A DNA stretch of 64,000 nucleotides from positions 1 through 64,000 of the forward strand of contig NZ_JAKRWF010000005.1 of assembly GCF_022352215.1 (NCBI RefSeq), in the 5' to 3' direction. A program made the translations under genes and the position numbers. The stretch is from Flavihumibacter cheonanensis (GTDB lineage: Bacteria; Bacteroidota; Bacteroidia; Chitinophagales; Chitinophagaceae). Positions 36,398 through 44,771 of the stretch are shown here, piece by piece (within the stretch, counting starts at the first letter, position 1; every line of letters begins with the position of its first letter). The notes under the pieces were generated by a model that ran no database searches, was not told the DNA's origin, and worked only from the letters and a program-made list of their open reading frames with translations.

Positions 36398-36721
36398 ATG
36401 AGAGCATTGGAGATATATTGGAATAAGTCCCTCGCTGGTATTCTTACCGAGGAAAACAAGCAACGCTACACATTTCGATATACCAATGAATATTTTGCTG
36501 ATTCCTCCAAACCTCCAATTAGTCTTACCCTTCCCAAGATAAAACAGTTACATGTAGCCGATCATCTTTTCCCATTTTTCTTTAATATGCTGTCTGAAGG
36601 GGTCAACCGAAAACTTCAATGCCGGACCTTAAAAATTGATGAAGCTGATGATTTTGGTTTATTGGAAGCAACTGCGCAATATGATACAATAGGTGCAATA
36701 ACAGTGAAACCGATCAGTTGA
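36398..36721 (+). CDS. hipS: HipS: HipA N-terminal subdomain-1 as a separate protein, antitoxin of HipT
   Basis: This 107-residue protein is the part that normally precedes the kinase in HipA: LEIYWNKSLAGILTEENK, RYTFRYTNEYFADSSKPPIS, LTLPKIKQLHVADHLFPFFF and LPEG-like MLSEGVNRKL. As a free protein it corresponds to HipS of the tripartite HipBST system, where it and not HipB neutralises HipT. The stop overlaps the hipT ATG by one base (TGATG), so the two are translationally coupled. The length fits E. coli HipS closely. Confidence 0.85.
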   Translation: MRALEIYWNKSLAGILTEENKQRYTFRYTNEYFADSSKPPISLTLPKIKQLHVADHLFPFFFNMLSEGVNRKLQCRTLKIDEADDFGLLEATAQYDTIGAITVKPIS

Positions 36722-37737
36722 TGAGCATGCCTGAAATAAAATATTGCCCCGGGAGTTTAGCTGAAGGCTACTCAACCTACAGTCCTGCTTTTTTACGCAG
36801 GATGTTTGATGGTAAAAAGGTGAGTCATATTTTGCCGTACGATACTCCTCAAAAAAATGAAGAAGAAACTGAGCAGTTCCTGGAGAACAGGAAACGTATT
36901 TCGATATCTGGCGTACAGGAAAAATTATCCTTACTGCTTGAAAAGAATCAGCTTCGATTGACTCGGCAGGGCGAACAGGGAACTTACATCTTAAAGCCCA
37001 TACCGCGGGATCTTAAAAAAGTTGACCAGGTTCCTGCTAATGAACATTTGACCATGCAAATCGCATCCCAGGTGTTCGGAATTAATACAGCAGAAAATGG
37101 GCTCATCTTTTTTAAAGATGGAACGCCAGCTTATATCACCCGGAGGTTCGATGTTAAGCAAGATGGGAGTAAATGGGGAAAGGAAGATTTTGCAACTCTT
37201 GCTGGCCTTACAAGCCAAACCGGTGGTCCCAATTTTAAGTATGGCTATTCATATGAAGAAGCAGCTCAACTTATCAGAAGGTACGTTCCTGCCTGGCAAA
37301 TAGAAATTGAGAAATTCTTTACTTTAATCGTTTTTAATTATTTATTTTCCAACGGAGATGCCCATCTGAAGAATTTTGCTTTGCTTGAAACCATCAGCGG
37401 GGATCATTTTCTTAGTCCCGCTTATGATCTTATTAATACCAGGATACATGTTGATGATACTGATTTCGCGCTGGACAAAGGACTGTTTTCAGATGATTTT
37501 GCATCTGCCGATTATAAAAAGACCTTACATAGGAGCCTTGATGATTTTTTAGAGTTTGGGCGCAGAATTGGCATAGAAACTATAAGAATAGAAAAACTAA
37601 TTGCTCCTTTTTTAGTCAAGCAGGATAAAGTGAAAAGCCTGATAAGCCGCTCCTTTCTTTCTGAACAAACCAAAAGAGGCTATATGCACATATTAAGTAC
37701 AAAGAGAAACTGGTTTTTACGAAAAAATAAAAACTGA
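36721..37737 (+). CDS. hipT: HipT: HipA-like serine/threonine kinase toxin without the N-terminal subdomain
   Basis: The ATG at 36721 (overlapping the hipS stop) gives 338 residues. The motif RISISGVQEKL has the paired Ser residues S61 and S63 (SxS) of the Gly-rich loop that are autophosphorylated in HipT. The kinase motifs NGDAHLKNFAL (catalytic loop, Asp and metal Asn) and SPAYDLINT (DFG-like metal site) are intact. In E. coli, HipT phosphorylates tryptophanyl-tRNA synthetase and stops translation; the target here is not known. There is no sign of damage, so the system is probably active. Confidence 0.88.
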   Translation: MSMPEIKYCPGSLAEGYSTYSPAFLRRMFDGKKVSHILPYDTPQKNEEETEQFLENRKRISISGVQEKLSLLLEKNQLRLTRQGEQGTYILKPIPRDLKKVDQVPANEHLTMQIASQVFGINTAENGLIFFKDGTPAYITRRFDVKQDGSKWGKEDFATLAGLTSQTGGPNFKYGYSYEEAAQLIRRYVPAWQIEIEKFFTLIVFNYLFSNGDAHLKNFALLETISGDHFLSPAYDLINTRIHVDDTDFALDKGLFSDDFASADYKKTLHRSLDDFLEFGRRIGIETIRIEKLIAPFLVKQDKVKSLISRSFLSEQTKRGYMHILSTKRNWFLRKNKN

Positions 37738-37740
37738 CAA

Positions 37741-38223
37741 ATGAAATACCTATACCTTCTTTTATCTCTCCTCGCAGTTAACCTCGCCACTGCGCAAACC
37801 AAGTCTCCAAAAGACTCCGCTGTTGGGAACCCCCACTACGATAAGGCCCTTGCCGAAAAACTCGGTGCCGATGACTACGGAATGAAAAGTTATTTTCTGG
37901 TCATTCTGAAAACGGGCAGCAATACAACTGCTGATAAAACAATGGTTAGTGAAAGTTTTAGAGGGCATATGGAGAATATGAACAAATTGGTGGCAGCGGG
38001 TAAACTCATCGTAGCCGGACCTTTTGGCAAAAATGAATTAGGGTACAGAGGTATTTTTATCCTGGACAAGGTCAAAACAGTGGAGGAAGCCAGGGAGCTG
38101 TTGCAAACAGATCCTGCTATAAAAGCCAACCTACTCGCCTATGACCTGCTTCCCTGGTATGGATCTGCGGCCCTGCCCGAATACCTGCCTTTCTCAGATA
38201 AAATCTGGAAAATCAATCCCTGA
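37741..38223 (+). CDS. YciI-like (YCII-related) secreted protein
   Basis: This 160-residue protein has a signal peptide (YLYLLLSLLAVNLATAQ) followed by a YCII/dabb-like ferredoxin fold: MKSYFLVILKTGSN, FRGHMENMNKLVAAGKLIVA, GPFGKNELGYRGIFIL and VEEARELLQTDPAI. These are the classical motifs of the family, including the His in RGHMENM and the TDPxI ending. The reaction of most YciI proteins is unknown; a few are dehalogenase or dioxygenase relatives. It starts 3 bases after hipT, but this is probably a chance junction. Confidence 0.8.
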   Translation: MKYLYLLLSLLAVNLATAQTKSPKDSAVGNPHYDKALAEKLGADDYGMKSYFLVILKTGSNTTADKTMVSESFRGHMENMNKLVAAGKLIVAGPFGKNELGYRGIFILDKVKTVEEARELLQTDPAIKANLLAYDLLPWYGSAALPEYLPFSDKIWKINP

Positions 38224-38347
38224 TTAGAAATTAGCTATTAGGGTAGAAACTGCCACATTAAATTGAGGTTAAAATACCCCGTTTTTCAAATAGGCTGTCT
38301 ATATTTTCCTTAACTGTTGCTGGCACAATTCTTTGGGTGTAGTTAGC

Positions 38348-38878
38348 ATGAGAAACAGCGCTATCTTATCCAATGAAGCCCGCCTTGCCTTGCCAGGTTC
38401 GTTCACCCTTGGTGATATTCAATTCATCTCCGGCGAACGCCGTGATTATCGAAGTATCAATTTTGTGCCGATGGATCGTATCCAGGCCAGGCAGGCATTG
38501 GGTATCCCAGCCAATGATTTCATTCTGATGATCCAGGATGATTTTTCAAAACCCGAAGCTACTATTCAGTTATTGCCTGAAATTCTGCAGTGCCTGCCAC
38601 CAACAGGAAAGGGACAATTGTATTTCATGGGTGGCACAATGGATTTGCCGGATTCATCCTTCTGCAAAGGACTTGCGGAGCTGGATCTGCATATGGAAAA
38701 TTCGCGCTGTAGCTGGAAATGGTTGTTTACCGGGAAGAAACCAGAGCGCCTGATGAAATACTATTATTCGGCAGCGAACCTGGTAGTCCTGTCCATTCAT
38801 TCCAATACACAGAAGTTGAAGGAGTTGCTTCAGTCGATGCTCAATCCAGTATCGGCACATCAATTGCCAGCCCTCTAA
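38348..38878 (+). CDS. Degenerate or partial glycosyltransferase family 4-like protein
   Basis: This 176-residue protein looks like the C-terminal half of a GT4/GT-B enzyme: ARQALGIPANDFILMIQDDF (nucleotide-sugar-site lead-in), LYFMGGTMDLPDSS, a WLFTGKKPERLMKYYYSAAN segment and NLVVLSIHS. The E-x7-E signature and the acceptor half are missing, and the usual PSxxEP after the last motif is absent. It may be a relic gene or a small protein of unknown role. It is preceded by about 110 bases of gap. Confidence 0.5.
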   Translation: MRNSAILSNEARLALPGSFTLGDIQFISGERRDYRSINFVPMDRIQARQALGIPANDFILMIQDDFSKPEATIQLLPEILQCLPPTGKGQLYFMGGTMDLPDSSFCKGLAELDLHMENSRCSWKWLFTGKKPERLMKYYYSAANLVVLSIHSNTQKLKELLQSMLNPVSAHQLPAL

Positions 38879-38949
38879 GCGCTTCAGATTAACGCTTCTT
38901 TAATAGCGGCTGGCAGGATTTTTTTACTGTAAGGATAAAACACAACAAC

Positions 38950-39285
38950 ATGGATAATCTTCACGTAAAATACAAAGCCTGTGTAGATGCCTGTTTAAGG
39001 GCCTATGCAGCTTCCAGCTACTGCGCAGCCAGTTGTTTGAAAGAAGAACAGCTGCATCATATGCGGAATTGCATTCAATTAGATATGGAATGTTCTACTA
39101 TTTGTAAGGCAATGGCGGAACTGCTTTCTATGCAAAGTCCGTTTGTGTTTTCACTCTTACCCTTATGCGCAGAAATCTGTGAGTCCTGCGCTATGGAATG
39201 TGAAAAGCACGAACATGATCATTGTAAGGAATGTGCTACGCTCTGCCGGCATTGTGCAGAAGAATGTCGCCTATTACTTTCCTGA
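38950..39285 (+). CDS. Cys-rich four-helix-bundle copper-binding protein (Csp/DUF326-like)
   Basis: This 111-residue protein has about 15 Cys residues arranged in CxxxC and CxxC helices (KACVDACLRAY, YCAASCL, ECSTICKAM, CAEICESCAMECEKHEHDHC, CATLCRHCAEEC). The pattern is that of the bacterial copper storage proteins, which hold Cu(I) inside a four-helix bundle. There is no signal peptide, so it is a cytoplasmic form. It is followed 14 bases downstream by a small Lys-rich protein gene. Confidence 0.88.
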   Translation: MDNLHVKYKACVDACLRAYAASSYCAASCLKEEQLHHMRNCIQLDMECSTICKAMAELLSMQSPFVFSLLPLCAEICESCAMECEKHEHDHCKECATLCRHCAEECRLLLS

Positions 39286-39299
39286 TAAAATATAAGCAT

Positions 39300-39491
39300 A
39301 TGGAAAAGTCAACCAACTCCTCCACATTGGACAAAAAGAAAAAAGTAGCAAGAGCTACGAAACCCCGCTCTACTTCCAAAAAGCCTCCATACAAGGAGAA
39401 CCAGAATGAGGAAAAGGGGTCCTATGAAAAGTCGAAGGATGGATACCCGGAGAATAATCCTACTTCGTCAACGAAAAAATCCGGCCAATGA
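39300..39491 (+). CDS. Small Lys/Ser-rich disordered protein
   Basis: This 63-residue, strongly basic protein has no hydrophobic segment. It is composed mainly of Lys, Ser, Pro, Asn and Glu (for example KKKKVARATKPRSTSKKPPY). It starts 14 bases after the Csp-like gene, so it is likely cotranscribed. Its last 32 bases overlap the end of the convergent SGNH hydrolase gene. The role is unknown; basic disordered peptides of this type sometimes bind nucleic acids. Confidence 0.5.
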   Translation: MEKSTNSSTLDKKKKVARATKPRSTSKKPPYKENQNEEKGSYEKSKDGYPENNPTSSTKKSGQ

Positions 39492-40575
39492 GTTGTTCAT
39501 AGGCCTCCGCATATTTCATCATACCTATATCGTTGGGGTGGGTGCCATCAACTGTGCTTTCCTGATCAAAATTCATGGTTGGAGCGGTTAGCAGATAAAG
39601 TTGTTGGTGCCCCTCCTTTTGTAATTGCTGATAGATGGATGCGATGGTTTCACTGGCCTGCTGGTAGGCAGCTCGTTGTTCGCTATCCAGGTTGGTGCCA
39701 GGCAATCCGCAGCAATGTTCTACTAACAGGATGGGCAGTTTGGGGTTGCCCGCCCGGAGTTTTTCCACCGCATACCGGTAACGTTTCAATAGTTCTTCTT
39801 TTGGATAAGTGACCAGGTTACTGAGATTTGGCATGCAATCCAGTACTACCAGTTTCGCGGGCTTTTCTGCTATCAGATCAATCAATTCTTTCTCCATTCT
39901 TCCATTACCCGAGAATCCCAGGTTGACCAGCGGCTGGGAGATTTTTCTGCCCAAAATATTGGTCCATGCAAGTCCGGCTCTGCTGGCGCAGGCTCCCTGC
40001 AATATAGAAGTTCCATATAAAACAACAGGTGCTTCATTGGTAGCGGCTATCCATTGCAGTGAATGCTTTTCAGGCACTCCCAGTTCCATCCATCTAACAG
40101 TATTGTATAGTGGTAAATAAAGCCTGAATTCTTTTAGTTGAATGGTGGAATCAACCGGACTGAAATTATATCGAATGGTATCACCAAAGGAATACTTCCC
40201 GCGTATCCAATGCCAGTTGCCTTTCTGATCTACTGCATACAGATCTACTCCGCTTACACCAGTAGCCGGCATGTGTGGAAACTGTAAACCTCCTGCTACC
40301 TGGTATCGTACTGTGATGCTATTGGACCTGGTAGTAAACCGGATATAGGTACCAGCTGAGTTTCTTGCCAGGTTCATGACTTCTTTTCTCACCACCGGAA
40401 TGGCATGGGCAGGTAATCTGTCATATGGTTGATCAAGCCCCGATTGCCACAACCTGCCTTCAATAACAGGGATGCCCGCAGTGAGCGGGTTATACCAACT
40501 GGTGCCTTTATCGCCCTGGGCAAAACAAATAGTAACTACAATTGCCAATACAATAGAGAGGAGAAACTGCTTCAT
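39460..40575 (-). CDS. Exported SGNH/GDSL hydrolase with N-terminal beta-sandwich
   Basis: The ATG at 40575 gives MKQFLLSIVLAIVVTICFAQ, a good signal peptide, and 371 residues. An N-terminal jelly-roll-like domain (to about residue 170; YIRFTTRSNSITVRYQVAG) precedes the SGNH domain with VVLYGTSILQGACAS (Ser block I), GFSGNGRME (block II), VLDCMPN (block III) and VDGTHPNDIGM (block V, Asp-His). Such two-domain enzymes remove acetyl groups from polysaccharides. It is the longer relative of the SGNH protein at 24142. Its gene ends inside a convergent small gene. Confidence 0.88.
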   Translation of the reverse strand: MKQFLLSIVLAIVVTICFAQGDKGTSWYNPLTAGIPVIEGRLWQSGLDQPYDRLPAHAIPVVRKEVMNLARNSAGTYIRFTTRSNSITVRYQVAGGLQFPHMPATGVSGVDLYAVDQKGNWHWIRGKYSFGDTIRYNFSPVDSTIQLKEFRLYLPLYNTVRWMELGVPEKHSLQWIAATNEAPVVLYGTSILQGACASRAGLAWTNILGRKISQPLVNLGFSGNGRMEKELIDLIAEKPAKLVVLDCMPNLSNLVTYPKEELLKRYRYAVEKLRAGNPKLPILLVEHCCGLPGTNLDSEQRAAYQQASETIASIYQQLQKEGHQQLYLLTAPTMNFDQESTVDGTHPNDIGMMKYAEAYEQLIGRIFSLTK

Positions 40576-40692
40576 AAGGATGAAAATAGCCAATCTTTTA
40601 GCGATTTTTATCCATTTCTTAACTGGCTTTGCTGCTGACCGTAAAAAGCGTAATTTTTACATCTATTCCTAACATCCAACAATGCGCTGTCT

Positions 40693-43600
40693 ATGAAATA
40701 TGGTTGCCTTGCCGCCGGTTTGCTCTTTTTTGTGTATGCCTGTAAGGAAAAAACGGATCAGCTTCCTGTAAAAGAGTTTGAACCTTCCTATACCAACCGA
40801 TTTGCTGATTCTGTAGCTAAACTCATCAATCCGCCGGTGGACAGTGGCAGTACCCTGACCATGAAGCTCTGGGGTATTGATTCACTGGTAATTTCACCGG
40901 TGGCAATTGATGTGGACGACCTGGGCAGAGTGTATTACAATAAAACCAACCGGCAGGTAAACTCCGAGTTTGATATCCGGGGGCATCGTGATTGGGAGAT
41001 TGCTTCCATCTCTTTACAAACGGTGGAGGATAGACGAAAATTCCTGCATACGGAACTGGCTCCGGAGAACAGTGCTCGCAATAGCTGGCTGACTGATGTA
41101 AATGGGGATAGTTCCCGCGATTGGCGAGACCTGACAGTAGAAACAGAAGTAGTCTATCGCCTGGAAGATGCTGATGGAGATGGAGTGGCGGATCGTTCCA
41201 GGATGGTGGTGAATGATTTTCATGATGAAGTTACTGATGTGGCAGGTGGTGTGCTGGCTGATGGCAATGATCTCTATGTAGCCGTAGCACCGGATCTGTG
41301 GAGAATGAAAGATAAAAATGGCGATGGGATTCCAGATGAAAAGACCTCCATCTCAACCGGCTATGGAATTCATATCGGATTCAGCGGACATGGTATGTCG
41401 GGAGTGGAAATGGGCCCCGATGGTAAGATCTACTGGCAGATCGGGGATATCGGTTTCAATGGCAAGGGTCCTGATGGTACCAAATATGAGCATCCAAACA
41501 GTGGGGTGATTTGCCGGTCTAATCCGGATGGTTCAGACTTTGAAGTTTTTGCGCACGGACTGCGTAACACCCATGAATTTGCCTTTGATAAGTATGGGAA
41601 TCTGATCAGTGAAGACAATGATGGTGATCATGCCGGTGAGCGCGAACGCCTGGTGTATATCGTGAATGGTTCAGATGCAGGCTGGCGATCCAACTGGCAA
41701 TATGGTAAATACAATGACCCGGATAACAATACCTATAAAGTTTGGATGGATGAGAAAATGTACCTGCCTCGTTGGGAGGGACAAGCTGCCTATATCACCC
41801 CTTGTATTACGAATTATGTTAGCGGTCCGGCTGGTTTTGTTTACAACCCTGGTACGGCCCTGAGTCCGGAGTATAAAAATCATTTTTTTGTAGCAGAGTT
41901 TGTGGGCAATGCAGCTGGATCCGGTGTGCATGGATTTACGCTGAAACCCAAGGGCGCCAGCTTTGAATTGGGAAGCACGAAAAAAGTAGTGGGAGGGGTA
42001 TTGCCAACGGGACTCGATTTTGGTCCGGATGGGGCATTGTACATCGCCGACTGGATCGATGGCTGGGGCACCGGATTGTTTGGCCGGATCTGGAAACTGG
42101 ATGATGAAAAGCTGCCGGCAACAGAAATAAGAAAGCAGGTAAAAGCCTTGCTGGCGGCAGATTTCAGTAAAGAGGGAGAACAAAAATTGAGTGAGTTGCT
42201 GAGTCATGAAGATATGCGGGTACGCATGAAGGCACAGTTTGAGCTGGCAAAAAGAGGCGAGGGTTCCATGAAAGTTTTTGAAGCGGCGCTGAAACAAACC
42301 GGAAACCAACTGGCACGTATACACGCAGTTTGGGGTATCTGTCAACTGGCCAGGAAGAAGGATAGTCATGCACAGGTATTGCTGCCTTACTTAAAAGATA
42401 CAGATCCCGAGATCCGCAGCCAGGCAGCAAAATGGCTGGGAGATATCAAATACAAAGCAGCAGGAGCTGCATTGCTTCCTCTATTGAAAGATGAGCAGGC
42501 AAGAGTACGGTTCTTTGCAGCCGAAGCATTGGGAAGAATAGCACATGCACCTGCTGTGCAGCCAATCATTGACATGCTGCGTGCAAACAATGATGAAGAT
42601 GCTTATCTAAGACATGCGGGTAGTTTAGCGTTGGCAAGAATCGGAGATGCAAAGCCTGTTTTGGCTTTGGCGAATGATACTTCCACAGCCTTGCGCATTG
42701 CAGCAGTAGTAGCTTTACGTCGGATGGCGAACCCGGGTATCGCGGTCTTCTTAAAAGACAAGAATGAATTTATTGTAACAGAAACTGCCCGTGCGATCAA
42801 TGATGATTTATCTATTCCCGAAGCTTTACCTGCCTTGGGAGATTTGTTGGCAACAACCAGTTTTAAAAATGAAGCCTTGATCCGCAGAGCGATCAATGCC
42901 AACCTGAGGGTAGGAACAGAGAAAGCGATGCAAAACCTGTTGGCCTATGCTGCCATGGAGGCACAGCCTGCATCGATGCGGGTGGAAGCCATCACGGCCC
43001 TGAGTACCTGGGTGAAGCCCTCGGTGCTGGACAGAGTAGATGGCCGGTTAAGAGGAGAAGTGAAACGTGATCCGGCTCCTGTTCAGCAGCTGGCCGGACA
43101 GCCCTTAATAACGTTAATGACTAACCGGGATGCGGCTGTGCGATTAGCAGCCACACAGGCGGTGAGCAAGTTGCAGATTCGTCCGGCTACCCAGGTATTG
43201 GGTTCTGTGCTCAAAAAAGATACCGATCCCAAAGTGCGGAGGGCTGCCCTCTTATCATTGGCTGAGCTGAAATATGAAAACATGGGCGATGCTATCAAGC
43301 AGGCACTGTCTGATAAAGAAAAAGAAGTACGGGTGGCGGGCATTGATTTGTTAGGCAAAGCAACCTTGCCAGCTGATCTGATGGCAAGCCTCTTGTCGGA
43401 TGTGATCAATACCAGATCCACAGAAGAAAAGCAGGCGGCTTTACTTACCCTGGGTAAAGTGCCGGTGGCGCAATCGCAGCCGGTATTTGAGCAGCAGCTT
43501 AGCAAACTGGAAGCAGGTAGCTTGTCGCCGGATATACGTATTGAATTAGAAGAAGCTATTGATAGTACCGGATCTGCGGCATTAAAGGATCGCTTAAAAA

Positions 43601-44073
43601 GCGTTACTGCCAAACTGGACCAGGGCAATGCGCTGGCAGCTTATTCAGCAGCCATGTATGGCGGACAGGCGGAACGAGGTAGAAGAATCTTTTATCGCAA
43701 CCAGGCAGCACAGTGTATAAGATGTCATGCGATAGATGATTATGGCGGGAATGCGGGTCCAAGGTTGAATGATATCTCCAAACGAATTACGAGGGTGCAG
43801 ATCCTGGAAGCCCTGGTGAATCCGGGAGCGCGACTCGCACCTGGTTATGGAATGGTTACCCTGAAATTGAAAGGAGGAGAAACGGTTTCGGGCATTTTGC
43901 AGGAGGAAAAAGAAAAATACCTGGTGGTAAAGTCGGGAGATGCTGCACCGGTCAACTATGATAAGGCACAAATCGAAAAGCGGATAGACGCTGCTTCCAG
44001 TATGCCGAATATGGGAGATATACTTTCTAAAAAAGAAATCCGGGATCTCGTGAGTTTCCTTTCAGAGTTGTAA
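40693..44073 (+). CDS. Lipoprotein dehydrogenase with beta-propeller, HEAT repeats and cytochrome c domain (PVC-type CxxCH protein)
   Basis: This 1126-residue protein has a lipoprotein signal (FFVYACKEK). The N-terminal half is a sugar-dehydrogenase-like propeller (NSWLTDVNGDSSRDWRDLTV, YLEDADGDGVADRSRMV, MGPDGKIYWQIGDIG, DFGPDGALYIADWIDGWG). It is followed by HEAT repeats between about residues 490 and 960 (LKDTDPEIRSQAAKWLGD) and a C-terminal cytochrome c with CIRCH and MPNM as heme ligands. Related PVC-type genes oxidise sugars or alcohols on the periplasmic side. The substrate is unknown. It precedes the XRE-cupin gene by only 8 bases. Confidence 0.88.
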   Translation: MKYGCLAAGLLFFVYACKEKTDQLPVKEFEPSYTNRFADSVAKLINPPVDSGSTLTMKLWGIDSLVISPVAIDVDDLGRVYYNKTNRQVNSEFDIRGHRDWEIASISLQTVEDRRKFLHTELAPENSARNSWLTDVNGDSSRDWRDLTVETEVVYRLEDADGDGVADRSRMVVNDFHDEVTDVAGGVLADGNDLYVAVAPDLWRMKDKNGDGIPDEKTSISTGYGIHIGFSGHGMSGVEMGPDGKIYWQIGDIGFNGKGPDGTKYEHPNSGVICRSNPDGSDFEVFAHGLRNTHEFAFDKYGNLISEDNDGDHAGERERLVYIVNGSDAGWRSNWQYGKYNDPDNNTYKVWMDEKMYLPRWEGQAAYITPCITNYVSGPAGFVYNPGTALSPEYKNHFFVAEFVGNAAGSGVHGFTLKPKGASFELGSTKKVVGGVLPTGLDFGPDGALYIADWIDGWGTGLFGRIWKLDDEKLPATEIRKQVKALLAADFSKEGEQKLSELLSHEDMRVRMKAQFELAKRGEGSMKVFEAALKQTGNQLARIHAVWGICQLARKKDSHAQVLLPYLKDTDPEIRSQAAKWLGDIKYKAAGAALLPLLKDEQARVRFFAAEALGRIAHAPAVQPIIDMLRANNDEDAYLRHAGSLALARIGDAKPVLALANDTSTALRIAAVVALRRMANPGIAVFLKDKNEFIVTETARAINDDLSIPEALPALGDLLATTSFKNEALIRRAINANLRVGTEKAMQNLLAYAAMEAQPASMRVEAITALSTWVKPSVLDRVDGRLRGEVKRDPAPVQQLAGQPLITLMTNRDAAVRLAATQAVSKLQIRPATQVLGSVLKKDTDPKVRRAALLSLAELKYENMGDAIKQALSDKEKEVRVAGIDLLGKATLPADLMASLLSDVINTRSTEEKQAALLTLGKVPVAQSQPVFEQQLSKLEAGSLSPDIRIELEEAIDSTGSAALKDRLKSVTAKLDQGNALAAYSAAMYGGQAERGRRIFYRNQAAQCIRCHAIDDYGGNAGPRLNDISKRITRVQILEALVNPGARLAPGYGMVTLKLKGGETVSGILQEEKEKYLVVKSGDAAPVNYDKAQIEKRIDAASSMPNMGDILSKKEIRDLVSFLSEL

Positions 44074-44081
44074 TTTGAACG

Positions 44082-44660
44082 ATGCAAGAAGACCTGCTCA
44101 TTCAGATTGGCAATAAGATCAAGGAAGTTCGTAAGGCAAAAGGAATTACGGTACAGGCCCTGGCGGATCGCGCGGAGGTAAGCAAGGGATTGATTTCCCA
44201 GATTGAGAACAACCGGGCGATCCCATCTTTGCCTGTTTTAATGAAAGTGATTTTATCGCTGCAAATCAATCTGCCTGATTTTTTTGAAGAGCTACGATCC
44301 GTGTCAGGGGAGGCGCCGGTATTGATTGTGAAAAAATTCGACTACCGCACGATTCAAAAAGAAGCCGACAAAGGATTTGAATACAAACGTATACTCACGC
44401 GCACCATTGCTGGTGGAAGCACTGATATTGTATTGCTGGAATTGAAAAAAGGGGCCTCGCGGAAACACCTGGTACATACAGAAGCCTTTGAATATAAATA
44501 CATCATCCGGGGCAGTCTGAAATATGAAATTGATGGCAAAGACTACCTGCTGGAAGAGGGGGATTCTATCTTCTTTGATGGGCGCCTGGGGCATCGGCTC
44601 TCCAACCCCGGTACCAGCGATACCCTGATGCTGGTGATTTATTTCTTCATAAGCCGCTAA
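44082..44660 (+). CDS. XRE-family transcriptional regulator with cupin sensor domain
   Basis: This 192-residue protein has an HTH_3 domain (IKEVRKAKGITVQALADRAE, VSKGLISQIENNRAIPSLPV) and a C-terminal cupin (KHLVHTEAFEYKYIIRGSLK, YLLEEGDSIFFDGRLGHRLS) that senses a small molecule. It lies 8 bases behind the large dehydrogenase gene and 111 bases ahead of phnA, so it is the likely regulator of the phosphonate operon. A perfect 11-base inverted repeat at 44708-44747 is the candidate binding site. The effector could be a phosphonate intermediate. Confidence 0.88.
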   Translation: MQEDLLIQIGNKIKEVRKAKGITVQALADRAEVSKGLISQIENNRAIPSLPVLMKVILSLQINLPDFFEELRSVSGEAPVLIVKKFDYRTIQKEADKGFEYKRILTRTIAGGSTDIVLLELKKGASRKHLVHTEAFEYKYIIRGSLKYEIDGKDYLLEEGDSIFFDGRLGHRLSNPGTSDTLMLVIYFFISR

Positions 44661-44707
44661 TCCTTCCTTAATAATTAGCTAACAGAAAAAACTTGTGTAT
44701 TCCGGAG

Positions 44708-44747
44708 CTTTTTGTTTATTTGCTGTATATTTATACTAAACAAAAAG
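44708..44747 (+). promoter_or_regulatory. Candidate operator in the phnA promoter
   Basis: The arms CTTTTTGTTTA (44708-44718) and TAAACAAAAAG (44737-44747) are perfect complements around 18 bases. The site is 24 bases before the phnA start, in a position to overlap the promoter. It lies between the XRE-cupin gene and the operon, which makes it a good repressor site. Confidence 0.55.
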
Positions 44748-44771
44748 TTTTATATCACTAAACAACCCAAC

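Noticed and set aside
41671-42369. 232-residue minus-strand frame within the large dehydrogenase gene
   Set aside because: It is a shadow of a well-supported plus-strand gene, with low-complexity and Cys/His-rich composition typical of antisense frames.
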